NCBI GenBank assembly: GCA_049680625.1
Contig: JBAUID010000227.1
Coordinates: 1-17,572, forward strand
DNA: 17,572 nt
Direction of reading: 5' to 3'
DNA from: JAUIAI01 sp049680625
Lineage (GTDB): Bacteria > Pseudomonadota > Gammaproteobacteria > Burkholderiales > Burkholderiaceae_E
Shown here: one piece after another, positions 7,503 to 14,487 of the stretch
Layout of the letters: every line of letters starts with the position of its first letter
Position numbering within the stretch: the first letter of the stretch is position 1
Made by a program: the position numbers and the translations under genes
The notes under the pieces: generated by a model
Seen by the model: the letters and a program-made list of their open reading frames with translations, nothing else
Databases searched by the model: none
Told to the model about the DNA's origin: nothing

Positions 7503-7807
7503 CGGCTCAGTTCGCCGCAAGGTCAGGATGCCTTGTTGCCAGCGTCGCAATAAATCGCGATGTCATAGGCATAGGCATAGGCAAAGTTATATTCATTGAA
7601 ATCCGTCCACCTGGCTGCCAACCCGTTTCGATGAGAAAAAACCCCGGGCTGGCATAATCTTAGATAGCTAAGTATATTATCAGTCGTGCCTTGGGTGGCA
7701 AGGCTGACCCCAATCCATACCCCGACACCAACTGCTCTGTGCAGCGATCGATTAAATCGCCGCTTCCGGGGCAATAACACCGGCGACGGGGGTACCGCGG
7801 AGGCTAT
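7503..7807. promoter_or_regulatory. Divergent control region, reductase operon / Rieske oxygenase
   Basis: This 305-base region separates the divergent reductase and oxygenase genes. For the oxygenase, CTGGCA (7649-7654) and TATATT (7673-7678) form a plausible -35/-10 pair 18 bases apart, with start near 7685 and a leader of about 120 bases. The leader contains small inverted repeats: GCCTTG/CAAGGC (7688-7704) and GCGAT/ATCGC (7744-7760). Close to the reductase side, CATAGG is repeated three times (7564-7581). The ribosome site GGAGG lies just before the ATG at 7808. The minus-strand promoter was not resolved. Confidence 0.55.
7654..7680. promoter_or_regulatory. Candidate MarR operator A
   Basis: An inverted repeat CTTAG-N4-CTAAG occupies 7659-7672, flanked by ATAAT (7654-7658) and ATTAT (7676-7680). 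It fills the spacer between the proposed -35 and -10 of the oxygenase promoter, the usual place for a repressor site. It contains GATAGCTAAGT (7663-7673), which recurs with one change at operator B. The MarR protein encoded at 9094-9801 is the likely binder, by inference. Confidence 0.5.
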
Positions 7808-9097
7808 ATGCTGACACCTGAAGAAAACAACCTGCTGTGCCGCGTCGAAGGTGACGCGCCAATGGGCCAACTGATGCGGCGTCACTGGGTACCCGTAATG
7901 TTGTCCGAAGAATTACCGGAACCCGACGGGCAACCTGTTCGGGTTCGCGCCCTGGGCGAAAACCTGGTCGCATTTCGGGACACCGAAGGACGGGTTGGTC
8001 TGCTCGATGAAATGTGCCCACACCGCCGCGCCTCCCTCGTTTACGGCCGTAACGAAGAATGTGGCTTGCGCTGCCTGTATCACGGCTGGAAGATGGATGT
8101 CGCGGGCAATGTGATCGAAATGTTTTCCGAGCCTACAGCGAGCACGCTCAAGGATAAAGTCAAACAAAAAGCCTACCCAACGGTTGAGGCCAATGGCTTT
8201 GTATGGGCGTACATGGGCCCACCCGAAACAATGACGGAATTTGCCGGCAGTCCTTTTGGCTCAGCAGACGATTCAAAAGACACGCCAGTCAGCATTTTGA
8301 AGATGCGGATAGCCGCGAACTGGGCACAGATTACTGAAGGCCAGATTGACTCAGCCCACAGTTCGAGCCTGCACTCCACCGATATGAAACCGGCACGAGT
8401 CAGCGGCGCGGCGGCCGATGAGAAATCCTGGTACCGGCCGTCAACCGACAAAGCCCCACGCATGCAAACGGAAATCACATCTTACGGATTTCACTACGCC
8501 GCGATTCGGCGCCCGATCAAAGATGCCCGAACCCACGACTACGTTCGGGTCACAGAATTTGTTGCCCCGTTTGTGTCACTAATACCCCCAAATAATTTGT
8601 ACAACGTGGCCAGCGTCATTGTGCCAATTGATGATGAAAACTCCATGTTCTACTTCATTGCGTGGGGTGGACAGGATTGCCCGGACACCGCTCAGTGGCG
8701 AGAGTTCTGCCATGCCGTGCCCGGACGTGACCTGGACTCAGACTGGACGCCAAAACGAAATCTCGGCAACAATTTTGGCCAGGACCGGGTAGCCATGAAG
8801 AACGGTAGTTTCACCGGTATTGATGGCATTCCAAATCAAGACCTGGCGATGTGGGTTGGCATGGGCCCGATCGTCGAGCGAGACAAAGACATCCTGGGTG
8901 CAAGTGACATCGCCATTGTCGAGTTTCGCAAACTAATGGTGAACGCGGCCCGGGTTATGGCAGAAACCGGTCAGGCCCTGGGTGCCGGCGACAATCGCAA
9001 GCAACCACAAGAGATTGCCAGCTTTGAAGGGGTGATTGAAAAAATTGTTGACTGGCGTCAACTGGAGCGCAAACCGCGCAAGGCACAACCCGCCTAA
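7808..9097 (+). CDS. pht3: Phthalate 4,5-dioxygenase-type Rieske oxygenase, alpha subunit
   Basis: This 429-residue protein is a Rieske non-heme iron oxygenase of the phthalate dioxygenase group. The Rieske cluster ligands are Cys70-Pro-His72 and Cys89-Leu-Tyr-His92. The mononuclear iron site is in EGQIDSAHSSSLHSTDM, with bridging Asp181 and ligands His184 and His189; Asp345 in NQDLAMW is the likely carboxylate ligand. Such enzymes add both atoms of O2 to the ring of phthalate or a similar carboxylated arene, giving a cis-dihydrodiol, with electrons from the partner reductase. The length is normal and no beta subunit is expected in this group. GGAGG precedes the ATG by a few bases. Its stop overlaps that of the convergent MarR gene by two bases. 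Exact ring substrate is unproven. Confidence 0.88.
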   Translation: MLTPEENNLLCRVEGDAPMGQLMRRHWVPVMLSEELPEPDGQPVRVRALGENLVAFRDTEGRVGLLDEMCPHRRASLVYGRNEECGLRCLYHGWKMDVAGNVIEMFSEPTASTLKDKVKQKAYPTVEANGFVWAYMGPPETMTEFAGSPFGSADDSKDTPVSILKMRIAANWAQITEGQIDSAHSSSLHSTDMKPARVSGAAADEKSWYRPSTDKAPRMQTEITSYGFHYAAIRRPIKDARTHDYVRVTEFVAPFVSLIPPNNLYNVASVIVPIDDENSMFYFIAWGGQDCPDTAQWREFCHAVPGRDLDSDWTPKRNLGNNFGQDRVAMKNGSFTGIDGIPNQDLAMWVGMGPIVERDKDILGASDIAIVEFRKLMVNAARVMAETGQALGAGDNRKQPQEIASFEGVIEKIVDWRQLERKPRKAQPA

Positions 9098-9801
9098 GCT
9101 TTGCCTTTATTGGCAGTTTTGACAGATTTGTCCGATTTATCCGATTTATCCGATTTCCCTGATTTGCCTGATACAAACGATTGAGTAGACGGCACCTGGC
9201 GGCCTGATTGCTGTTCCTGATATTCATCATCGGCCAGGTTTGTAATCATGGTCAAAAGAGTTTTACGGGTAATTGCGATCTCGGCTTCATCAATACCCTG
9301 AGTGGCAATATCGTTCACCAGTTCGGCTAGCGGCACCAGTTTGGCCTTTAGCGACCGGCCTGCTGTCGTGAGGAACACGTGTTGCTTGCGCTGATTGCCA
9401 TCAAGATTGCGACGCTCAACATAGCCTGCGTCAGTCATCTTTCGCAAGGCAGTGTGGGTTGTCGATTCCATCAGCCCGGCACGCTCACTTAATTCACGCT
9501 GGGTTAATCCATCCCCTTCCCACAATATCCGCAAGAAAACCCAGTGACCAAAACTCACGTTGTATTGCGCCAGTCGCATCTGCAACCCGCGGGTGACTCC
9601 CCTGGCGGCATCACGAACCAGATGAGCCATTCGATCATTGGGCACCGCCTGACGCCAATGACGCAAAATGGCCCGGGTAGTCGGGTCCGCCGCATCGGAT
9701 GGGCTGGCGGCCTTCGTTGCGCCGGCAGGGTTGGCAACATTGGCTGCATCGGTTACTTCACCGGGCTCGGGTTGGTTGCCCGGCTTGGCTGCGCCCCCCA
9801 C
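9094..9801 (-). CDS. MarR family transcriptional regulator with low-complexity tails
   Basis: This 235-residue protein is a MarR-type winged-helix regulator, normally a dimer whose DNA binding is relieved by an aromatic ligand. The helix-turn-helix and wing are at about residues 100-150 (LTQRELSERAGLMESTTHTA, then RKQHVFLTTAG). Both ends are unusual: about 40 Ala/Pro/Gly-rich residues precede the domain, and the tail has SGK/SDK repeats encoded by a 9-base tandem repeat. A GTG at 9825 is possible, but the GTG at 9801 overlaps the aldolase stop (TAGTG) and has GGGAGG ten bases upstream, so it is preferred. It is co-transcribed with the aldolase-like gene and is the only regulator in the cluster. 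Confidence 0.85.
   Translation of the reverse strand: MGGAAKPGNQPEPGEVTDAANVANPAGATKAASPSDAADPTTRAILRHWRQAVPNDRMAHLVRDAARGVTRGLQMRLAQYNVSFGHWVFLRILWEGDGLTQRELSERAGLMESTTHTALRKMTDAGYVERRNLDGNQRKQHVFLTTAGRSLKAKLVPLAELVNDIATQGIDEAEIAITRKTLLTMITNLADDEYQEQQSGRQVPSTQSFVSGKSGKSDKSDKSDKSVKTANKGKA
9122..9175. repeat. 9-base tandem repeat in the MarR C-terminal tail
   Basis: Units of TCCGATTTA occur at 9131-9139 and 9140-9148, then TCCGATTTC at 9149-9157. Degenerate units (CCTGATTTG, ACAGATTTG) lie on either side, giving roughly six in all. On the coding strand they give repeated SDK/SGK triplets. Copy changes keep the reading frame and would only lengthen or shorten a basic, probably disordered tail. 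Confidence 0.85.
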
Positions 9802-10559
9802 TACCCGGTTGCCTCCCGGACCCACAAATCCCAGGCCCGGTTTACTTGCGAACCAACCGATACGCGGGCCGCCGCCACCTCAGCCGGTGACAGATACTGC
9901 GCCGGGCCAAGCACACTGGCCTTAAGCTGTAATTCAGCATTCATTTGCGTGTACACAGCGTTGTAAACAGCCTGGCGAATACTGCCACCGGTGACAGTCA
10001 CCCCGTGGCCACGCATCAACACAACCTGCCCGTCGGCGAGACTGTTTGCCAGCGCGGCTCCCAGCTGCTGACTGCGAATCAGCATGTCACTGCCGTCACC
10101 TGCCGTGTCACGGATTTCAAAAACCGGGGTCTGCTCACTAAGAAAATAACTCATGTGCCAGATCGGCCGTAAGCTCGCACCGCGGACAACGCCAAACGGC
10201 ACCACGGCTGGCGCATGGCTGTGCACAACAGCGATAACATCAGGACGCTGACGCAATATTTCGCCGTGTATAAAACGTTCGAGGTAAACCGGGCGTCCCC
10301 CTGCATTGACGGGTTGACCGTCCAGGTTGAACTCAACAATGTCGTCTGCCGTTACCAGGGCTGGCGCCATATTGCGCGCCAGCAAAAAACGCTCCGGATT
10401 ATCCGGATGGCGGACACTGATATGCCCAAACGCATCAACCACGCCATGCCGAAACAAGATCTGGTTTGCGACCACCAACTCGTCAATGAGACTGGCCGGC
10501 GCAGCCGGCGACGGGATTCCTGAATCGGGTATTGGTTCCCCGGGGCTTTGCTGACACAT
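9801..10559 (-). CDS. Class II aldolase/adducin family protein, possible decarboxylase
   Basis: This 252-residue protein belongs to the class II (zinc) aldolase/adducin family. Visible family features are GHISVR (45-50), the acidic residue Glu94 in YLERFIH, the metal-binding VVHSHAP with His113 and His115, and RGHG with His185. In aromatic catabolism some members are decarboxylases: 3,4-dihydroxyphthalate decarboxylase and the p-cumate pathway enzyme CmtD. A decarboxylase for a hydroxylated carboxy-arene is therefore a reasonable reading here, by context. An aldolase acting on a ring-cleavage product is the alternative. The first 20 residues are Pro/Ser-rich and outside the domain. GGAG seven bases before the ATG supports the start. 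It leads the operon with the MarR gene and is divergent from the TRAP genes. Confidence 0.8.
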   Translation of the reverse strand: MCQQSPGEPIPDSGIPSPAAPASLIDELVVANQILFRHGVVDAFGHISVRHPDNPERFLLARNMAPALVTADDIVEFNLDGQPVNAGGRPVYLERFIHGEILRQRPDVIAVVHSHAPAVVPFGVVRGASLRPIWHMSYFLSEQTPVFEIRDTAGDGSDMLIRSQQLGAALANSLADGQVVLMRGHGVTVTGGSIRQAVYNAVYTQMNAELQLKASVLGPAQYLSPAEVAAARVSVGSQVNRAWDLWVREATG

Positions 10560-10652
10560 TCACGCTCTCCATAGTGTTTGACTTGCCGCCATACAGGGCG
10601 CTAAGCTAGCACAAACTTAGCAATCAAAGTTTATTGCCAACCGGAGACAACC
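10560..10652. promoter_or_regulatory. Divergent promoter region, aldolase-MarR / TRAP operon
   Basis: This 93-base spacer drives two divergent operons. TTGACT at 10578-10583 is a good -35 for the TRAP side; the best -10, TAAGCT at 10602-10607, is weak. CGGAG precedes the TRAP ATG. The operator B repeat lies over and just downstream of the proposed -10. Confidence 0.5.
10600..10625. promoter_or_regulatory. Candidate MarR operator B
   Basis: An inverted repeat GCTAAG-N10-CTTAGC spans 10600-10621. On the minus strand, bases 10615-10625 read GATTGCTAAGT, matching 10 of 11 bases of operator A (GATAGCTAAGT at 7663-7673). A second partial palindrome, GCTA-N3-TAGC, covers 10600-10610. The shared motif in the only two divergent spacers of the cluster argues for one common regulator, most simply the MarR protein. 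Confidence 0.5.
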
Positions 10653-11666
10653 ATGCAAAAAACACCCATCACGCGCGCGACTGGCCAGATATTAATCAAA
10701 GCGGTTCTGAGCGCTGGCCTGGCGATCGGCATGGCCTCTCCAGCGATGGCCAAATACGATCTCACCTTATGTGGCGCCAGCCCAGGCGGCTTATGGTCAT
10801 TACTGGGTGCCGGGGTTGACGCAGCGGTAAAGGCGTCATATCCGGGTTCAACCGTGACCTATCAGACCTCGGGCGGCGGCTTCGCCAACGTTGCGCAACT
10901 GGCCCAGAAAAAATGTGATCTGGCGCTCGTACACGATGCCGAGGCCATTGCCGCGGCAAATGGGCAACCGCCGTTTAAATCGCCAATGACACATTTGCGT
11001 ACCGTGGCCGTTATGTATACCTGGGCACCGATGCAGTTAATCGTGAACAAAGAGTTCGCCGAGAAAAATGGCATTACAACAATCGAAGATATTGCGACAA
11101 AAAAAGTACCGATCCGCTTGTTACTGAACAAGCGCGGCAACGTCGCCAGCCAGGTTGGAGAATCCTTGCTTAAAGCGGCAGGCGCCGATCCGGATGCAAT
11201 CAAACAATGGGGTGGCCAGGTGATTTATGCTGCGTCCAAAGAGCAAGGCGAATTGATGCGTGACCGACGGGCCGATGCGATGCTCAATTCTCTTTTTGTT
11301 GGCCACGGATCAATTAAGCGCCTCGCCTCAGCGATAGGGCTTAGCCTGATACCGGTGAGCGATTCAACCGCTGGCGCGGTTGCCAACGAGTGGAAAATCG
11401 CCAAGTTTACGATTCCCAAGAATGCCTACGACTGGACCACTGCAGATGTTGGTACGGTAACCCTGGCAGCGCAGTTGTTTGTCAATGAGTCGGCCGATTC
11501 AAAAATGGTTTCAGATGTGACTGCCGCCCTTGTCGCCCATGCGGACAAGGTCGCCGGTGTGCACAAAGCAATGAAAAATCTTGACGCCAAACTTATGGGT
11601 AGCGGTACTGCCGTTGCCTATCACGAGGCCGCTGATAAAGTGTACAAAGAAGCTGGGCTGCGCTAA
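10653..11666 (+). CDS. TAXI family TRAP transporter solute-binding protein
   Basis: This 337-residue periplasmic binding protein is of the TAXI type used by TRAP transporters. A Sec signal peptide is clear: basic N-terminus, hydrophobic residues about 14-27, and probable cleavage after AMA at residue 33. The mature protein begins KYDLTLCGASPGG and shows the TAXI features GGLWSLLGAGVDAAVK, TYQTSGGGFANVAQL and DLALVHDAEA. It should capture a carboxylated substrate and deliver it to the fused permease encoded next. Its position, divergent from the aldolase-MarR operon and sharing an operator-like motif with the oxygenase promoter, suggests the aromatic acid substrate of the pathway. The ligand is not determinable from sequence. 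Confidence 0.88.
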   Translation: MQKTPITRATGQILIKAVLSAGLAIGMASPAMAKYDLTLCGASPGGLWSLLGAGVDAAVKASYPGSTVTYQTSGGGFANVAQLAQKKCDLALVHDAEAIAAANGQPPFKSPMTHLRTVAVMYTWAPMQLIVNKEFAEKNGITTIEDIATKKVPIRLLLNKRGNVASQVGESLLKAAGADPDAIKQWGGQVIYAASKEQGELMRDRRADAMLNSLFVGHGSIKRLASAIGLSLIPVSDSTAGAVANEWKIAKFTIPKNAYDWTTADVGTVTLAAQLFVNESADSKMVSDVTAALVAHADKVAGVHKAMKNLDAKLMGSGTAVAYHEAADKVYKEAGLR

Positions 11667-11683
11667 TTAATTGTTCAGATAAA

Positions 11684-11713
11684 CGCCAGCCATCGCTTAG
11701 CGCCGGTTGGCGC
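11684..11713 (+). other. Intercistronic stem-loop between TRAP genes
   Basis: Two competing hairpins are visible: CGCCAGCC (11684-11691) with GGTTGGCG (11705-11712), and GCGCC-GGTT-GGCGC (11700-11713). No T-run follows, so it is not a simple terminator. Such structures often protect the upstream message and raise binding protein over permease; here that is inference. Confidence 0.5.
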
Positions 11714-11723
11714 AGGAAAGTCC

Positions 11724-13652
11724 ATGTCGCTGGTTAGCCTGGCATTTGATACCGGCGCACGACGCCAGCCAACGGGTTGGGTTGGTCAACTTATCTACTG
11801 GTTTGCGGCCCTGACCGCAGTCTGGGTTATCTGGGCTGCGGGGTTTTCACGTACCGATTCGCTGTCACTGACCATCACTTTTCTGACGCTGATGCTGGTC
11901 ATGACGTTTGCGCTGATTGCGCCATTTGCGAACAGTGCCGGCCATCGCGTCCCGTGGCCGGACTGGGTTCTGATTCTGGCCAGTGCCGGGGCCGGCATCT
12001 TTTTTATCCAGCAATCGGACAGTATTGCAGAGCGAATTACGTTGCTCGACCCGTTGAGCCGGGCCGACGTGATTGCCGCCACAGCCCTCATCTGCCTGAC
12101 AATCGAAGCGATGCGCCGTACTGTTGGCCTGGGCCTGACCGTGCTCGTGTTGATATTCATTGCCTACAACTTGTACGGCGATTTGCTCGGTGGGCCAATG
12201 GGCCACGGCGAGATCACCGGCGAGCACTTTCTCGACATCATGGTGTTTACCACCGACGGATTATTTGGCGTGCCACTGCGCGTGGCCGCAACCTATGCTT
12301 TCTTGTTTGTTCTGTTTGGAACCGCGCTCTCGAAAACCGGCGGCGCCGATTTTTTCTTCGACCTGGCGGCCGCAATTTCTGGCAAGTCACCTGGGGGCCC
12401 TGCCAAGATTGCAGTAATTTCTTCCGGCTTGTACGGCACCATTTCCGGCAGCCCCACATCAGACGTGGTGACCACCGGTGCGGTCACTATACCGATGATG
12501 AAACGCCTGGGTTACTCAAGCAGTTTCGCCGGCGCAGTTGAAGTTGCCGCATCAACCGGGGGAAGTTTGCTGCCACCAGTTATGGGCGCAGCGGCTTTCA
12601 TCATGGCCGAGTACACTGGTATTCGCTACGTCGATATTGCGATGGCCGCACTCATCCCTGCCCTGCTGTACTACCTGCCAATTTACTGGGTAGTGCACTT
12701 GCGTGCCGAACGTTACCAACTGGCGGCCCTTGATCAGGGTAACAGTCGCAGCCTGTGGCAGACGCTTCGCAGTGGCGGTTTGTTTATCGCACCGCTAATT
12801 GCTATTACCTGGGCCTTGCTCGACGGGTACACCCCGACGTACGCCGCCTTGTATGGATTGCTGGCGGTACTGGTGGTCAGCGTGCTGCGCAAACAAACGC
12901 GCATTGGTCCAAAAGCCATTATGGATATTCTGGCTGATACCAGCGTGCGCATGGTTGCCGTCGCTGGGGCTTGCGCGGCGGCCGGCCTGGTGATCGGCGG
13001 CATCACGATGACCGGGCTTGCATCCAAACTTGGGCACGTGGTCTTTTTACTCGCCGGTACCAATGCATTTGTGTCTTTACTGATTGCCGCTGCAATGACC
13101 GTCGTTCTGGGCATGGGCATGCCAACGCCGAGCGCTTATATTCTGGCAGCCGTGCTGATCGCGCCAGTGATGAAAGGCCTTGGTATTGACCTGATGGCCG
13201 CCCATTTGTTTCTGCTGTATTTTGCAGTGATGTCGGCATTGACCCCACCGGTTGCCGTGGCCGCGTACGCGGCCAGTGCCATTGCCGAAGAAAGTCCGCT
13301 GCGTATTGCACTCGGGGCCGTGCGGATGGCACTGCCCGCATTTCTGATTCCGTTTGCCTTTGTATACTCACCCGGCCTGCTGCTTCAGGGGTCAGTTGTC
13401 GACATCGCCTGGGCAACGTTTCACGTGTTTGTTGGTCTGACGGCAATTGTCGCCGCAGTTGAAGGTTATTTTCTGGGCCTTTTGAATCCCGTAGTCCGCA
13501 TTGCACTGGCGCTGGGTGGACTGCTTGCGCTGGGCCCAAGTCTGAGCGTAATTTTGCCGGGGCTGATAATCATTGCGATAATAGCGGTTAATGCACGCCG
13601 GGCACGCAGCGAAGTGCGCCATAAGGCAAGTTCTGTCCCCGGCACAAAATAA
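11724..13652 (+). CDS. Fused TRAP transporter permease (4TM/12TM, DctQM type)
   Basis: This 642-residue integral membrane protein is a TRAP transporter permease in which the small (DctQ-like) and large (DctM-like) subunits are fused. The first 150 residues hold about four to five hydrophobic helices. The remainder is the large domain, with LYGTISGSPTSDVVTTGAVT, the VEVAASTGGSLLPPVMGAAAF segment and the second repeat's GMGMPTPSAYILAAVL and MSALTPPVAVAAYAAS. TRAP systems import organic acids using an ion gradient. It follows the TAXI binding protein by 57 bases, with AGGA before the ATG, and ends 13 bases before the proposed start of the HugZ-like gene. Specificity is inferred from context only. 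Confidence 0.92.
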   Translation: MSLVSLAFDTGARRQPTGWVGQLIYWFAALTAVWVIWAAGFSRTDSLSLTITFLTLMLVMTFALIAPFANSAGHRVPWPDWVLILASAGAGIFFIQQSDSIAERITLLDPLSRADVIAATALICLTIEAMRRTVGLGLTVLVLIFIAYNLYGDLLGGPMGHGEITGEHFLDIMVFTTDGLFGVPLRVAATYAFLFVLFGTALSKTGGADFFFDLAAAISGKSPGGPAKIAVISSGLYGTISGSPTSDVVTTGAVTIPMMKRLGYSSSFAGAVEVAASTGGSLLPPVMGAAAFIMAEYTGIRYVDIAMAALIPALLYYLPIYWVVHLRAERYQLAALDQGNSRSLWQTLRSGGLFIAPLIAITWALLDGYTPTYAALYGLLAVLVVSVLRKQTRIGPKAIMDILADTSVRMVAVAGACAAAGLVIGGITMTGLASKLGHVVFLLAGTNAFVSLLIAAAMTVVLGMGMPTPSAYILAAVLIAPVMKGLGIDLMAAHLFLLYFAVMSALTPPVAVAAYAASAIAEESPLRIALGAVRMALPAFLIPFAFVYSPGLLLQGSVVDIAWATFHVFVGLTAIVAAVEGYFLGLLNPVVRIALALGGLLALGPSLSVILPGLIIIAIIAVNARRARSEVRHKASSVPGTK

Positions 13653-13665
13653 AGCGAGGTGATCA

Positions 13666-14487
13666 ATCGAACCGGCAAAATCCAGGATAGACGTCCTGCG
13701 CACCGTCGACGATGCTGCATTAGCCTTGGCGCGCCACCTGTTGCGGGCCACGCCAACCGGCGCAATTGGCTGCCTCGATCCACTCGATGGTTCACCGTTC
13801 ACCAGCCTGGTAACAGTCGCTACCGACCTTGACAGTGCGCCAATTCTTTTAATTTCTGCATTGTCAACACACACCAGGGCCTTACAACGCGACCCGCGCT
13901 GCAGCTTGTTGCTAGCACGATCCGGGCGCGGTGACCCACTCGCCCACCCACGTATCAGCATTACCGGCAACGCTCGCTTTCTTGAGCGTGATTCCGATGA
14001 CAGTGATCGCGCTACCCGCCGGTTTCTGGCGCGCCACGAAAAAGCCCGGCTGTATGCCGGCTTTGGAGACTTCAGCTTCGTCCGTCTTGAGCCACTTCGG
14101 GCATCACTTAACGGTGGCTTTGGCAAAGCTTACGAGTTGAATGCCGCCGACTTCATGCCCCCTTCGGATCAGCTCGACGGGTACAGCGAAATGGAAGCAT
14201 CAGCAGTGGCCCATATGAATACAGACCACCTCGCTGCGGTGAGCCATTACGCAACCAACTTGTGTAATCAGCCCGACGGCCACTGGCGGATCACTGGAAT
14301 TGATCCACACGGCATTGACATGGCTGCTGACAACGCCGTTTGCCGATGCCCGTTTGAACCGCCGCTGGCCAGTGTTCAGGAAGTTCGTCCGCGTCTGGTC
14401 GCACTGGCAAAGCAAGCCAAAGACGGCAATACCCCCGGAGCCCAAGGCTCAGGCAATAGTGGCGATAGCCGCCCAGAGCAATCATGA
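13666..14487 (+). CDS. HugZ-like FMN-binding split-barrel protein, apparent ATC start
   Basis: This protein (about 273 residues) has an N-terminal pyridoxamine 5'-phosphate oxidase-like split barrel (ATPTGAIGCLDPLDGSPFTS onwards, with RDPRCSLLLAR). Its C-terminal domain is DUF2470-like (AVAHMNTDHLAAVSHYA). HugZ, a heme oxygenase, has this layout; other members are uncharacterised flavin or heme binders. The frame is open back to a TGA at 13660-13662, and the residues from 13666 onward look like family sequence. Yet the first ATG, GTG or TTG in frame is the TTG at 13726, without a ribosome site and inside the domain. GAGGTGATC (13656-13664), a near-perfect anti-Shine-Dalgarno match, sits six bases from an ATC at 13666. 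A base-call error or variant of ATG is possible. It overlaps ackA by four bases. Confidence 0.8.
   Translation: MEPAKSRIDVLRTVDDAALALARHLLRATPTGAIGCLDPLDGSPFTSLVTVATDLDSAPILLISALSTHTRALQRDPRCSLLLARSGRGDPLAHPRISITGNARFLERDSDDSDRATRRFLARHEKARLYAGFGDFSFVRLEPLRASLNGGFGKAYELNAADFMPPSDQLDGYSEMEASAVAHMNTDHLAAVSHYATNLCNQPDGHWRITGIDPHGIDMAADNAVCRCPFEPPLASVQEVRPRLVALAKQAKDGNTPGAQGSGNSGDSRPEQS

Noticed and set aside
11777..12541. 254-codon plus-strand frame inside the TRAP permease
   Set aside because: It lies in another frame of a clear 642-residue membrane protein and its translation is Arg/Cys/His-rich without domain features.
13726..13728. TTG as start of the HugZ-like gene
   Set aside because: No ribosome site in front, and it would remove about 20 residues that look like family sequence; ATC 13666 has ideal spacing to a strong ribosome site.
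13392..14126. 244-codon minus-strand frame across the permease end and HugZ-like gene
   Set aside because: Antisense shadow of two recognisable genes; the translation shows no family features.
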